A program made the position numbers and the translations under genes. This document shows, piece after piece, positions 1 to 7,588 of a stretch of 12,151 nt of DNA; within the stretch, counting starts at the first letter, position 1; each line of letters begins with the position of its first letter. The DNA comes from Chloroflexota bacterium (lineage in GTDB: Bacteria > Chloroflexota > Limnocylindria > Limnocylindrales > CSP1-4): positions 1 to 12,151 of the forward strand of contig JAJYDP010000083.1 of NCBI GenBank assembly GCA_021777365.1, written 5' to 3'. Below the pieces are notes generated by a model, which saw nothing but the letters and a program-made list of their open reading frames with translations, did no database searches and was not told the DNA's origin.

Positions 1-24
1 GTCCACCCGGGGGCGGCGTGCCTG

Positions 25-1443
25 CTACCGGCCTCGTGGCCCCTGGCCTGTCGCCCCGCCGGCCCCGGGTCGGAATCCCTCGGGCGCTCCGGTGTGCTCC
101 GTCTTCGCGTACCGCACCGGTCCTCCGCCGAGGGCGACGAGCGGCCAGCTGAGCGCGAACACGGGAATCCACAGGCCCGAGAAGACGAGCAGGCGCAGAG
201 CTCGCAGGACCCGGCCGGGGAGCGTCCCGGCGCCCGCCGGGCCCTCCCAGCGGAACGAATCGGCCGCGAGGACCGCCCCTAGGCCGAGGTAGGCGGCGAA
301 CAGCAGCACCAGCGACGGCCAGGTGCCGGCGACGACACCGGCGACGAGGGCCGCGCCCAGCGAGACAGGCAGCACCGTCTGGGCCGAATAGGCGAGGTAG
401 TCGAATTTCGCCCCGGCCGGCAGGCGGTCACTCGCGAGGAGCGGTGCCGTCAGCTCCAGCTCGCGGCGGATGATCCCGCGGCCCCAGCGCAGGCGCTGCC
501 GGCGCAGCGCGCCGAGGTCCAGGACCGGCTCCTCCCAGGCGACCACGTCGAGTGCCCACCCGACGCGCTCTCCGAGCGCCGCCACGCGCGACGAGAGGTC
601 GAGATCCTCGCAGAGCGCGTGGTCGTGCCACCCCCCGACCGCGGCGAGCAGGTCGCGCCGGACGAGGATCCCGTTGCCCCGGAACTCGCTGCAGCCGCCG
701 TTGCTCCACCGCCCGCGCTGGATCTCGCCGTCCGCGTCCTGCTCGTCCGCCTGGGCGGCCTCGAGCTGGCGGAGCAGCCAGCGCGCCGGACGGTGCTGGA
801 GCGTGCGGCGCCGTGCGGTCATCGCTCCTGCGCCCCGCGCGAAGTAACTGGCCGCCCTCCGGAGGTAGTCGGGCCCGACCCGCGCGTCGGCGTCGAGGAC
901 CGCGACGAACTCGCCCCGGTAGTCGGCGGGGGTGGTGGCGCCCAGGGCGGCGCCCTTTCCGTCCGCCAGGGGCGCGGCATCGGGGTCGGGGGGCGCGCCG
1001 GGCGGCGGCCCCCGCCGGATCACGCGGGTGATGCCGCCGATCCCGCCCCCTGTCGCGGCCGCGACCGCGACGGTGCCGGTGCCATCGGACGAGCGATCGT
1101 CGACCACGACCACCTCGAAGCGCGGACGGCCGTCGGGGTCACGATGGTCCTGCGCTGCCAGGTCGACGAGAAGGTGCGGGATCACCGCGGCCTCGTCACG
1201 GCCCGCGATAAGGACCGTCGCCGTGGGCAGCGGCCCGAGCCGGCCGATGGCGGCATCGTCGAGCGGCGCGAGCGGCGGGCGGCGACTCATCGGCGCGAGG
1301 GCCAGGGTGACCGCGGCGAACAGGACGTAGAGCACGGCCAGCACGGGCACCGGGATGACGAGGACCAGGATCGCGCCAAGGCCGATGGCCGCGAATGTCA
1401 CCACGACGGCGGCAGCCCGCCACCGGAACGGCGTCCCGCTCAT
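25..1443 (-). CDS. GT2 glycosyltransferase, membrane-bound, processive type
   Basis: A 472-residue family 2 glycosyltransferase that probably uses a nucleotide-sugar in the cytoplasm and sits in the membrane. Seen: two N-terminal hydrophobic segments (about 9-50), then a GT-A domain with VVVVDDRSSDGT (112-123), the DxD-type DAD at 184-186, the acidic ED at 279-280 and QRLRW at 316-320. These match the D, DxD, ED and QxxRW pattern of cellulose/chitin/hyaluronan-synthase-like and related GT2 enzymes. Three or more hydrophobic segments follow (about 355-440), then a Gly-rich tail. A Pro/Gly-rich insert lies at 145-158. The ATG at 1443 is chosen over the upstream ATG at 1488 because it has GAGGG a few bases upstream and lies 7 nt after the MFS stop instead of overlapping it. 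It is the last gene of the unit. Donor and product cannot be deduced; a carotenoid or hopanoid glycosyltransferase-like role is also possible. Confidence 0.85.
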   Translation of the reverse strand: MSGTPFRWRAAAVVVTFAAIGLGAILVLVIPVPVLAVLYVLFAAVTLALAPMSRRPPLAPLDDAAIGRLGPLPTATVLIAGRDEAAVIPHLLVDLAAQDHRDPDGRPRFEVVVVDDRSSDGTGTVAVAAATGGGIGGITRVIRRGPPPGAPPDPDAAPLADGKGAALGATTPADYRGEFVAVLDADARVGPDYLRRAASYFARGAGAMTARRRTLQHRPARWLLRQLEAAQADEQDADGEIQRGRWSNGGCSEFRGNGILVRRDLLAAVGGWHDHALCEDLDLSSRVAALGERVGWALDVVAWEEPVLDLGALRRQRLRWGRGIIRRELELTAPLLASDRLPAGAKFDYLAYSAQTVLPVSLGAALVAGVVAGTWPSLVLLFAAYLGLGAVLAADSFRWEGPAGAGTLPGRVLRALRLLVFSGLWIPVFALSWPLVALGGGPVRYAKTEHTGAPEGFRPGAGGATGQGPRGR

Positions 1444-1450
1444 CCGGCCC

Positions 1451-3007
1451 TCACCCGTCGTTCCCGGGCCATGGAGGACCCCCTCCACCCTCCCCCGGAG
1501 GCGCGGCGCGTCCGCCTCCAGCTGGCCGCCGCGGGCTGGTGGTCACGGTGACCGGATCGACCGGGGCCGCATGCGGGGCGGGGATCGCCGCCGCCGGCCG
1601 TTCTGCCTTCACCACCAGGATGGATCCCACGCCCACCGCGCCGACGAGGACGGCGGCGGCGAGGAGCACCGCCGGCGTGCCCACGAGGTCCGCCACCGGG
1701 CCCACCACCACGATGGGAAGGAAGCTCGAGATGCTCACCAGCATGTTCAGCACGCCGAAGACGCGCCCCCGGACCTCCTCCGGCAGCTCCTCCTGGAGCT
1801 GGGTCTGGGCGGGGATCGCGACGAAGGCGTAGGCGCCACCGGCCAGGAACGCCAGGAACACCACGATAGCCAGCAGGGAGACCAGGCCACCCAGGTCGGC
1901 GACGCTCTGTCGCATGGCGTTCTCCTCGAGGAACCGGGAGAGCGGCCCGGCAATCGAGAGCACCACCAGGGTCAGCGACAGCCCGAGGAGCCCGCCCTCG
2001 ATCACGCGACGCCGCGGCATGTACCGTCCGTAGGCGTTGAGGAAGAGGATCCCCATCACGATGCCGGCCCCCAGCGGGAGCACGACCACCACGAAGTCCT
2101 GCTCGCGGAGGCCGAGGGCCTTGGTCGCAAAGCCCGGCCCGAGCACGCCGAGGACCCCGATCAGCGAGGCGGTGATGGCGAGGTACGTCAGCGACCAGAA
2201 GATGCGGGGGTTCGAGCGGATGTAGGCGAGCCCCTCGCGCAGCTGCGCCACGAGGGTCGCGACCGCCCGCTCGGCGCCGCCCAGCGCTCCTTCCGCAACG
2301 GGGGCCTCCGGAGCCGTGCGCGGAAGCGTCACGCAGAGCGCTGCGGCCACGAAGTAGAGGGTCGCCACGAGCAGCAGGAGCGCAGGCGCGCCGGCGAGGT
2401 TCACCACCAGCGGGCCGAGCAGCGCGAACCCGATCGCGAACGACGCATTGAGGGTGAAGGTGAAGAGCCCGTTGGCCTGCATGAGCCGGTCCCGCTCCAC
2501 CAGGTGCGGGATCATGGCGGCCTCGGCGGGCGCGAAGAACGTCGTCACCGTCGAGACCAGCACGTTCAGCACGTAGACCAGCAGCAGCTGGTTGCTGACG
2601 AGCACCATGGCGAGGAAGGCGCCACCCCTGAGCACGTTGGTCGAGATCAGGATCAGGCGGCGGTCGACGCGATCGACGAAGACGCCCGCGATCGCGCTGA
2701 AGACGACCGCCGGGACGAGGAAGGTCAGGATCAGCAGGCTGACCGCCGAGTTCGACCCGGTCAGGCCGTACACGACGATGGTCAGCCCGTAGATGACCAT
2801 GTTCCCGCCGATCTGGGTGGACGCCTGCGCGAGCCACAGCGACAGGAACCGCCGGTTGGCGAGTACCCCGAGACCGGACGGCTCGGGGGCCGGCACACCG
2901 CCCGTGTCGTGCTCTGGTGCGCCCCGGGCGCCTCCCGCGGCCACGCCTCCGGCACCGGGCGGCTCGTACGGGACCTCTCGCGTCGGGCGCGATCCCGGGG
3001 ACCTCAC
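1451..3007 (-). CDS. MFS transporter (MFS_3 / EntS-like exporter)
   Basis: A 518-residue major facilitator superfamily permease. Seen: a hydrophilic Pro/Gly-rich N-terminus of about 50 residues, then about 12 hydrophobic segments starting at FLSLWLAQ (54). The MFS motif A loop between TM2 and TM3 reads [12 protein letters not shown] (107-118) with Asp112 and the Arg116-Arg117 pair. The family (MFS_3, DHA3, EntS-like) mostly exports siderophores, macrolides or other small molecules by proton antiport; this is family knowledge and the substrate is unknown. The start is taken as GTG at 3007, which overlaps the DUF951 stop as GTGA, a common sign of translational coupling. The frame is open to an ATG at 3163, but that stretch is Arg-rich and lies over DUF951. 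A later GTG at 2944 is possible. It is coupled to DUF951 upstream and the GT2 gene downstream. Confidence 0.88.
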   Translation of the reverse strand: MRSPGSRPTREVPYEPPGAGGVAAGGARGAPEHDTGGVPAPEPSGLGVLANRRFLSLWLAQASTQIGGNMVIYGLTIVVYGLTGSNSAVSLLILTFLVPAVVFSAIAGVFVDRVDRRLILISTNVLRGGAFLAMVLVSNQLLLVYVLNVLVSTVTTFFAPAEAAMIPHLVERDRLMQANGLFTFTLNASFAIGFALLGPLVVNLAGAPALLLLVATLYFVAAALCVTLPRTAPEAPVAEGALGGAERAVATLVAQLREGLAYIRSNPRIFWSLTYLAITASLIGVLGVLGPGFATKALGLREQDFVVVVLPLGAGIVMGILFLNAYGRYMPRRRVIEGGLLGLSLTLVVLSIAGPLSRFLEENAMRQSVADLGGLVSLLAIVVFLAFLAGGAYAFVAIPAQTQLQEELPEEVRGRVFGVLNMLVSISSFLPIVVVGPVADLVGTPAVLLAAAVLVGAVGVGSILVVKAERPAAAIPAPHAAPVDPVTVTTSPRRPAGGGRAAPPGEGGGGPPWPGNDG

Positions 3008-3228
3008 GTCGCGGGATCCGTAGCGGCTGGCCCCCGATCGATGAAGGCGACCAGGCGCCGTTCGAGATCGCGCCGTTCGAGGAGCACGCGCCGGCCGCAG
3101 CCGTCGCACACGAGCCCGATGTCGGCACCGAGGCGGACCACGCGCCACGTCCTGGCGCCGCACGGGTGCGGCTTGCGCAGCCGAACCCGGTCTCCTTCCC
3201 GGAACTCGACGACGGGACGGTCCGGCAT
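3004..3228 (-). CDS. DUF951 family protein, small, zinc-ribbon-like
   Basis: A 74-residue protein recognised as DUF951 from its core: [13 protein letters not shown] (12-24), [15 protein letters not shown] (31-45), then a basic helix RRDLERRL (52-59). His21, Cys23, Cys41 and Cys44 (HPC and CDGC) could form a zinc site, but this is inferred. The function of DUF951 is not established; family members are usually 60-75 residues and soluble. ATG 3228 is chosen because GAGGGG lies just upstream and the tldE stop ends 7 nt before. The longer open frame to 3411 is a shadow of tldE. Its end overlaps the MFS start by 4 nt. It sits between the TldD/TldE pair and an exporter. Similarity to a modified-peptide precursor is not seen: no leader/core layout and no Ser/Thr/Cys-rich tail. 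Confidence 0.85.
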   Translation of the reverse strand: MPDRPVVEFREGDRVRLRKPHPCGARTWRVVRLGADIGLVCDGCGRRVLLERRDLERRLVAFIDRGPAATDPAT

Positions 3229-3235
3229 CCGCCCC

Positions 3236-4585
3236 TCAGTGTTCCGTGGCGCCCGTGAAGTCCCAGGCCGCGATCCGCAGTCCGGGTACCACGCAGCTGC
3301 CGAGCTCTCCCGCCAGCAGCCGGCGCTCGCGGCCGACGGCCTCGACCGCCGCGAGCGCGTCGAGGTAGCTCTGCGTGAAGCGCAGGTTGCGCACCGGTCC
3401 GACGATCTCACCGTGTTCGACGAGGAATGTGCCGTCGCGCGTCATCCCGGTCACGATGGCACGCTTGGGATGCACCGGGTTGGTGTAGTTGAAGCGCGTG
3501 ACGAGCAGGCCGCGCTGCATCCCCGCCAGCAGCTCCTCCGGCGCCGTGTCGCCCGGGGCCATGAACTGGTTGGTGGGGATGGGGCCATACGTATTGGGAG
3601 CTGGCAGGCCGTGGCCGGTCGACAGGCGCCCGGCGCGCCCTGCGGTGGCCGCGTCGTAGACGAGGCTCGCGCAGGCGCCGCGCTCGATCAGCGGCACGCG
3701 CTGTTTCGCGACGCCCTCGTAATCGAACGCGGTGGGAGTCCCGGCCGGGTCCGTGGCATCGTCCCAGGTGGAGACCAGCTCGCTGGCGATCTTCCGTCCG
3801 GGCTCGTAGAAGCTGCGCCCCTCCTCCACCGCGAGGGCCGAGAACCCCAGCCCGCCGACCCAGTCGAGCAGGTCCACGACCGCGTACGGCTCGAGCACCA
3901 CGGGGTAGATGTCCGGGGGCAGCACCGCTGGCGCGCGCGACCGGACCGCCCGTCCCGCGGCCTCCCGCCCGACCGCCGAGGGGTCGATCGACGTCACGTC
4001 GACCGCCAGCGTCTCGCCGTAACCGGCCTCGCCGTCCGGCCCCATGCAGATCGTGACGAGCCTCGCGTGCGTCGTGACCTGTTCTGCCCGGACGCCGCGC
4101 GAGTTCGCAACCGCAAGCCCGTCCGTCGACGTGGAAAACGATCCGAAGGCCAGGACGCGCGCGGCGTCGGCGGCCGCGACGACCTGGCCGACGCCGTCCG
4201 CACGCCGTTCGGGCGTTGCGCCGGCGGTCGCGTCGCTCCACGCGCCCGAAACCGCCGGGATGGGGCCCGGCTCCGGCAGCACTACCGGGTCGTCCAGCTC
4301 GGGCTGGACACGCGCGATCCGCGCCGCGGTCTCGGCGAGCGCCCGAAGGCCGTGCCCGTCCAGCCGCCCGCTCGAGGCGACCCCGACCCGCCGCCCCGCC
4401 ACGAAGCGCAGGTTGGCCACCACGTCCGTCTCGGCCACGTTCTGGTGGATCTCGCTGTTCGCGAAGCGCGTCAACGCGGCGTCCGTGGCCATCACCACGA
4501 CCTCGGCGTCGCTCGCTCCCTCCGCCGAGGCCAACCTCAGGAGCCGCTCGGCCAGCGGAAGCCAGCTGCCGCCGGCGGGCGTCAC
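3236..4585 (-). CDS. tldE: TldE/PmbA subunit of the TldD/E metalloprotease
   Basis: A 449-residue member of the PmbA/TldD (peptidase U62) family. Family knowledge: TldE (PmbA) pairs with TldD to form a heterodimeric zinc protease that degrades unfolded or modified peptides, as in microcin B17 maturation, and TldE itself carries no zinc site. Seen: no HExxxH motif anywhere, which fits TldE. The N-terminal domain has [11 protein letters not shown] (about 40-50), and the C-terminal domain has conserved-looking blocks such as [30 protein letters not shown] and [21 protein letters not shown]. Chosen start: GTG 4585, with GGAGG 6 nt upstream and a 13-nt gap after tldD. The ATG at 4654 would give a 56-nt overlap and an Arg-rich N-terminus. 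It is followed after 7 nt by DUF951. Confidence in the family is high; the peptide substrate is unknown. Confidence 0.93.
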   Translation of the reverse strand: MTPAGGSWLPLAERLLRLASAEGASDAEVVVMATDAALTRFANSEIHQNVAETDVVANLRFVAGRRVGVASSGRLDGHGLRALAETAARIARVQPELDDPVVLPEPGPIPAVSGAWSDATAGATPERRADGVGQVVAAADAARVLAFGSFSTSTDGLAVANSRGVRAEQVTTHARLVTICMGPDGEAGYGETLAVDVTSIDPSAVGREAAGRAVRSRAPAVLPPDIYPVVLEPYAVVDLLDWVGGLGFSALAVEEGRSFYEPGRKIASELVSTWDDATDPAGTPTAFDYEGVAKQRVPLIERGACASLVYDAATAGRAGRLSTGHGLPAPNTYGPIPTNQFMAPGDTAPEELLAGMQRGLLVTRFNYTNPVHPKRAIVTGMTRDGTFLVEHGEIVGPVRNLRFTQSYLDALAAVEAVGRERRLLAGELGSCVVPGLRIAAWDFTGATEH

Positions 4586-4591
4586 CCGGCG

Positions 4592-4596
4592 CCTCC
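4592..4596 (-). promoter_or_regulatory. Ribosome binding site of tldE
   Basis: On the minus strand GGAGG lies 6 nt before the GTG at 4585 and just after the tldD TGA (4601-4599). It decides the start of tldE in favour of GTG over the upstream in-frame ATG at 4654. Confidence 0.75.
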
Positions 4597-4598
4597 GG

Positions 4599-6047
4599 TC
4601 ACCATCGCCCGACCCCCACCTGAACGTCGCGGAAACGGGCGCCCGAGCACGCATGGCCCACGTGCCCCTCCTGCGGCGGTTCCCCCTTACCGCAGTTCGG
4701 TGTGCCCAGCATGCGGTAGCTGCGCTCGTCCGCGACCGCGTCGCAGGAGCGCCAGAACTCGTACGTGATACCGGTGTAGGTGGGGTTCTTCAGGAGCCGA
4801 CCCAGTTTCCCGCCCCGGATCTCGTAGGCCATCTCGGTCGCGAACTGGAAGTTCAGCCGGCGGTCGTCGATGCTCCAGCTGCGGTTCGAGACGAGGTACA
4901 GGCCATCGTCCGTGTCCTGGATGATCTCCTCCAGGCTCATGCCCGGCCGGGGGAGCAGGTTGATGTTGGTCATGCGAATCAGCGGGATGCGGTTCCATCC
5001 GTCTGCGCGCATCGCGCCGCCGCTGCTGCGTCCGATCCGCGGTGCGGTCTCCCGGCTGGACAGGTACCCCACGAAGACCCCTTCGCGGACCAGCGGGATC
5101 GACTGGGCGGGCACGCCCTCGTCGTCCCATCCGAACGTCCCGAGTCCCTCGTCGGCCGTGGCATCGGCCACGATGTCGATGAACTCGGACCCGTACCGGA
5201 ACCCCTCGGCAAGCCGATCCGTGGACAGGAAGCTGGTGCCGGCGTACGAAGCCTCTGTGCCGAAGACGCGGTCCAGCTCGGCGGGGTGCCCGCAGCTCTC
5301 GTGGATCTGCAGGTAGAGCTGCGTGGGGTCGAGCACGATCGTCCGGCGTCCGGGCGGACACTGCGGAGCGGCGAGCAGCGCCGCAGCCTCCTGCGCGAGC
5401 TGGCCCGCGCGCGTCCCCAGGGCCAGGCCGCGGACGTTCTCGTACCCGCCGCCGCGCATCCCCCCGTCCGGCTCCGGGTAGGAGCGGCGCTGGTGCTCGT
5501 CGCCGTCCACGGCGTTGGCCTCGATGACGGCGCCGGTGTGGGTGAGCACCTGCTCCACGTCCGTGCCGTTGCTGTCGCAGAAGGTCTTCCACTCCCGGTC
5601 CGCGCGATACGTGCTGTCCGTGAAGGCCAGGTCGGCCGCCGCACGCATCGCCGCATCCGCCTCGAGGAGATCGCCGACCTTCGTCTCCAGGGGCACCTGG
5701 AACGGATCGACGGCGACGGGCGTCTCGAAGCGCCCGTGCTGCGGCAGCTGCCGGTCCAGGACCACCGTGCGCCGCTGGGTGCGGGCCGACGCGCGGGCGA
5801 TCCGCACGGCTCGGGCGGCGACCCGTTCCGCCTCGGCGGCGGTCAGCCGGCAGGAACTCGCGAAGCCCCAGGCACCATCCACCAGCACCCGGACGCCGAA
5901 ACCCTCGTCCTCGCGCCGCGAGGCGGCGGCGACCCGGCCCGTCCTGACGGACAGCCGCTCCTCCATGCGTCGAACCGTCCGGACGTCGGCATGGGAGGCG
6001 CCGCGCAGCGTCGCGACCTGCAGGGCACGCTCGGTCACGTGGTCCAT
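4599..6047 (-). CDS. tldD: TldD catalytic subunit, zinc metalloprotease
   Basis: A 482-residue catalytic partner of TldE. Family knowledge: TldD binds zinc through an HExxxH motif plus a C-terminal cysteine and cleaves peptides fed through the dimer's narrow channel. Seen: HESCGH at 249-254 (His249, Glu250, His254) followed by PAELDR, and the C-terminal block GTPNCGKGEP with Cys452, the expected third ligand. The N-terminal domain has EERLSVRTGRV and FGVRVLVDGAWGF (31-62). Length is normal for the family. The start is ATG 6047: no Shine-Dalgarno is visible, but a TANNNT box lies 7 nt upstream, so translation may be leaderless. The stop is 13 nt before tldE, so the two subunits are co-expressed. 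No cyclodehydratase, radical-SAM or precursor gene is present, so general peptide turnover is as likely as RiPP maturation. Confidence 0.94.
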   Translation of the reverse strand: MDHVTERALQVATLRGASHADVRTVRRMEERLSVRTGRVAAASRREDEGFGVRVLVDGAWGFASSCRLTAAEAERVAARAVRIARASARTQRRTVVLDRQLPQHGRFETPVAVDPFQVPLETKVGDLLEADAAMRAAADLAFTDSTYRADREWKTFCDSNGTDVEQVLTHTGAVIEANAVDGDEHQRRSYPEPDGGMRGGGYENVRGLALGTRAGQLAQEAAALLAAPQCPPGRRTIVLDPTQLYLQIHESCGHPAELDRVFGTEASYAGTSFLSTDRLAEGFRYGSEFIDIVADATADEGLGTFGWDDEGVPAQSIPLVREGVFVGYLSSRETAPRIGRSSGGAMRADGWNRIPLIRMTNINLLPRPGMSLEEIIQDTDDGLYLVSNRSWSIDDRRLNFQFATEMAYEIRGGKLGRLLKNPTYTGITYEFWRSCDAVADERSYRMLGTPNCGKGEPPQEGHVGHACSGARFRDVQVGVGRW

Positions 6048-6054
6048 CGGCGAC

Positions 6055-6060
6055 AGCGTA
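6055..6060 (-). promoter_or_regulatory. Possible -10 box, leaderless tldD promoter
   Basis: On the minus strand TACGCT is followed by 7 nt (GTCGCCG) and then the tldD ATG at 6047. A TANNNT box at this distance is typical of leaderless transcripts in high-GC bacteria. No convincing -35 hexamer is seen 16-18 nt upstream, and there is no Shine-Dalgarno for tldD. It lies within the 20-nt gap after the DUF881 stop. Short motif; chance occurrence is possible. Confidence 0.4.
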
Positions 6061-6067
6061 CCAGAGC

Positions 6068-6754
6068 CTAGAGACGCGGCTGGGCGTCCGCCGGGATGAG
6101 CGAACGGTCGGTGGGGGGCAGGACCAGGTCGTTCTCCGGGGTGACCGCGAGCTGGATGTTGGGGCTGGTCACCTGCAGCTGGCTCACGATGCCCCCGACC
6201 CGTGTGAGGGCGGCGGTCAGGTTGATGCTGCTGCCGATCGCCGAGACCTGGAACGACGAGCCCAGCGCCACGTTCTCCACCGACAGGGCACCGGGAGGGC
6301 CGGCGACGACTGTGCTGGCGACCACGCGGACGTTGTCGATGGCGAGCGCCTCTGCGCCGGCGAGCCGCAGCTCGTTGACCAGGTCGTTGGCGGCATCCGC
6401 GCTCATCGGACCGGTGCAGTCGACCGTCACGCCCCGCCCGGTGACCGGATCCAGCCCGGCCCAGAGGCGGATATTGGCCAGGTCGTCACGGAGCCCGCCC
6501 ACGGCGGAGACGCCCAGACCACGCGCCTGCTGGAGATCGCGGGCCTGCGTCCTGAGCGTGTCCACCTCGGTTGACAGCTGGCTGTTGCGCTGGTTCAGGT
6601 TCGCGATGAGCGTCGTGAGGTCCTGGGACGTGAGGTTGGCCAGCCCGACACCGCCAGCCTGCGCCCGGAGCTGGATGATCGACAGGAATCCGAGCAGGAC
6701 GGCCACGAACGCCATCGACAGCTGGGCGCTCCGCGAGCGCATCCCGCCCTTCAT
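6068..6754 (-). CDS. DUF881 envelope protein (YlxW/YlxX-like), second copy
   Basis: A 228-residue DUF881 protein. Seen: a single signal-anchor helix (about 11-30), a predicted coiled coil (about 42-78, NLNQRNSQLSTEVDTLRTQ), then the DUF881 core with GRGVTVDCTG (106-115), LVNELRLAGAEALAIDNVRV (125-144) and a C-terminal alpha/beta region. Family knowledge: B. subtilis YlxW and YlxX and mycobacterial Rv1823/Rv1825 are DUF881 proteins, encoded near sbp and cell-division genes; the biochemical role is not known. The start overlaps the stop of the upstream DUF881 gene as ATGA; an internal ATG at 6742 with AAGGG upstream is an alternative. The stop is TAG. Only the anchor is in the membrane; the rest is likely extracytoplasmic. 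Confidence 0.9.
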   Translation of the reverse strand: MKGGMRSRSAQLSMAFVAVLLGFLSIIQLRAQAGGVGLANLTSQDLTTLIANLNQRNSQLSTEVDTLRTQARDLQQARGLGVSAVGGLRDDLANIRLWAGLDPVTGRGVTVDCTGPMSADAANDLVNELRLAGAEALAIDNVRVVASTVVAGPPGALSVENVALGSSFQVSAIGSSINLTAALTRVGGIVSQLQVTSPNIQLAVTPENDLVLPPTDRSLIPADAQPRL

Positions 6755-7533
6755 GGCCCGGTCCCCGCCGACGCGGCGGGCGAGGCGGACGCGGGGAGCG
6801 CGTGCGCGTACGTGAGCGCGACGCCGCCGGCGTACGCCGGGACGACGGCCTTGTCCAGCGCGCCGGCACCGAGCCGGATCCCGAACCCCTCGACGCGCGC
6901 CTTCACGAAGCGCGCGAAGTTGGCCGACGTGGTCATCCGGCCGTAGAGATCCCTGGGTCCGATGGCCACGATCTGGTACGGCGGCTGCAGGTATGCCCCG
7001 TTCAGCAGGATCGACGAGCCGATGTCGGTCAGCCCGCTGGTCGCGGTGATCCGCTCGCCGTTGACCGCGATCGCCTCCGCGCCGTCCAGCCAGAGCTCAT
7101 TGACCACCGAGCGGATGTCGCTGGCGCTCACCAGGTAGTCCCCCGGGGCTGCCCCGGGCGGGATCGGCTGCGTCGAGTCCTCGAGCTGGACCACCACGCC
7201 CGGCCCCTGGAGGTCGATGAAGCCGGCCGCCAGGCGGGCCTGCTGCAGTTGATCGTTCAGGCTCGTCACGAGCGCGTTGTTGCCGGCCGACGACGCCTCC
7301 AGCTGTTCGATCTGCGCCCGCAGCGCCAGGATCTGTGCCTTGAGGTCATCCTGCTGCTTCTGCAGATCCGTGGCGGTCTCGACGAGCGGCGGTCGTTCCT
7401 GGCTGGTGTACTGCACGCGGGACGGTTCGCCGCCGGCCTGGGCCACCATCAGGAACCCGAGGACGAGCAGGGCGGCGGCGAGCGTCAGCTGCCAGCCCGG
7501 AACGCGCCGCGCTCGCCCGATGAGCCCGCTCAT
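6751..7533 (-). CDS. DUF881 envelope protein (YlxW/YlxX-like), first copy
   Basis: A 260-residue DUF881 protein. Seen: one membrane anchor (about 15-32), a coiled coil (about 52-100, rich in L, Q and E such as LKAQILALRAQIEQLEA), then GPGVVVQLEDS (110-120), the conserved VVNELWLDGAEAIAVNGERI (143-162) and IGSSILLNGAYL. The C-terminus is an Ala/Ser/Pro-rich tail. It shares domain order with the following gene but is clearly diverged, so this looks like an old tandem duplication or a standard two-paralogue set like YlxW plus YlxX. The start ATG 7533 has only a weak GGACGG upstream; no other start codon is in frame between the peptidase stop and here. It is linked to the next gene by ATGA. Confidence 0.9.
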   Translation of the reverse strand: MSGLIGRARRVPGWQLTLAAALLVLGFLMVAQAGGEPSRVQYTSQERPPLVETATDLQKQQDDLKAQILALRAQIEQLEASSAGNNALVTSLNDQLQQARLAAGFIDLQGPGVVVQLEDSTQPIPPGAAPGDYLVSASDIRSVVNELWLDGAEAIAVNGERITATSGLTDIGSSILLNGAYLQPPYQIVAIGPRDLYGRMTTSANFARFVKARVEGFGIRLGAGALDKAVVPAYAGGVALTYAHALPASASPAASAGTGP

Positions 7534-7558
7534 CAGGCGAGCCGTCCGGTGCGGGCTG

Positions 7559-7584
7559 CCGGCCTCGGCATGGGCTCGGGCCGG
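7559..7584 (-). terminator. Hairpin after the peptidase gene
   Basis: Six GC pairs (CCGGCC with GGCCGG), then a wobble, a mismatch, another wobble and two more GC pairs around a 4-nt loop, starting 4 nt past the peptidase stop. No T-run follows, so it may be a weak terminator, an attenuator or an mRNA-processing stem in the 55-nt gap before the DUF881 pair. Confidence 0.35.
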
Positions 7585-7588
7585 GTCG

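Noticed and set aside
1..24. Possible signal downstream of the GT2 gene.
   Set aside because: Only 24 nt are present before the window edge; nothing can be supported.
3008..3163. N-terminal extension of the MFS protein to ATG 3163.
   Set aside because: The added 52 residues are Arg-rich and lie over DUF951 in another frame; the GTGA overlap at 3007-3004 is a better start.
3004..3228. DUF951 as a RiPP precursor for TldD/TldE.
   Set aside because: It matches a conserved folded family along its length, with no leader/core division and no Ser/Thr/Cys-rich core.
4586..4654. ATG 4654 as the start of tldE.
   Set aside because: It overlaps the tldD 3' end by 56 nt, adds an Arg-rich stretch, and GTG 4585 has a near-ideal GGAGG.
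1355..4768. A 1137-codon plus-strand open frame over the MFS, DUF951 and tldE genes.
   Set aside because: Composition is dominated by His, Arg, Asp, Gln and Glu, as expected for antisense of GC-rich genes. No domain is recognisable and the opposite strand has clear families.
4044..6071. A 675-codon plus-strand open frame antisense to tldD/tldE.
   Set aside because: No family motif, low-complexity basic/acidic composition, and full overlap with a well-supported TldD/TldE pair.
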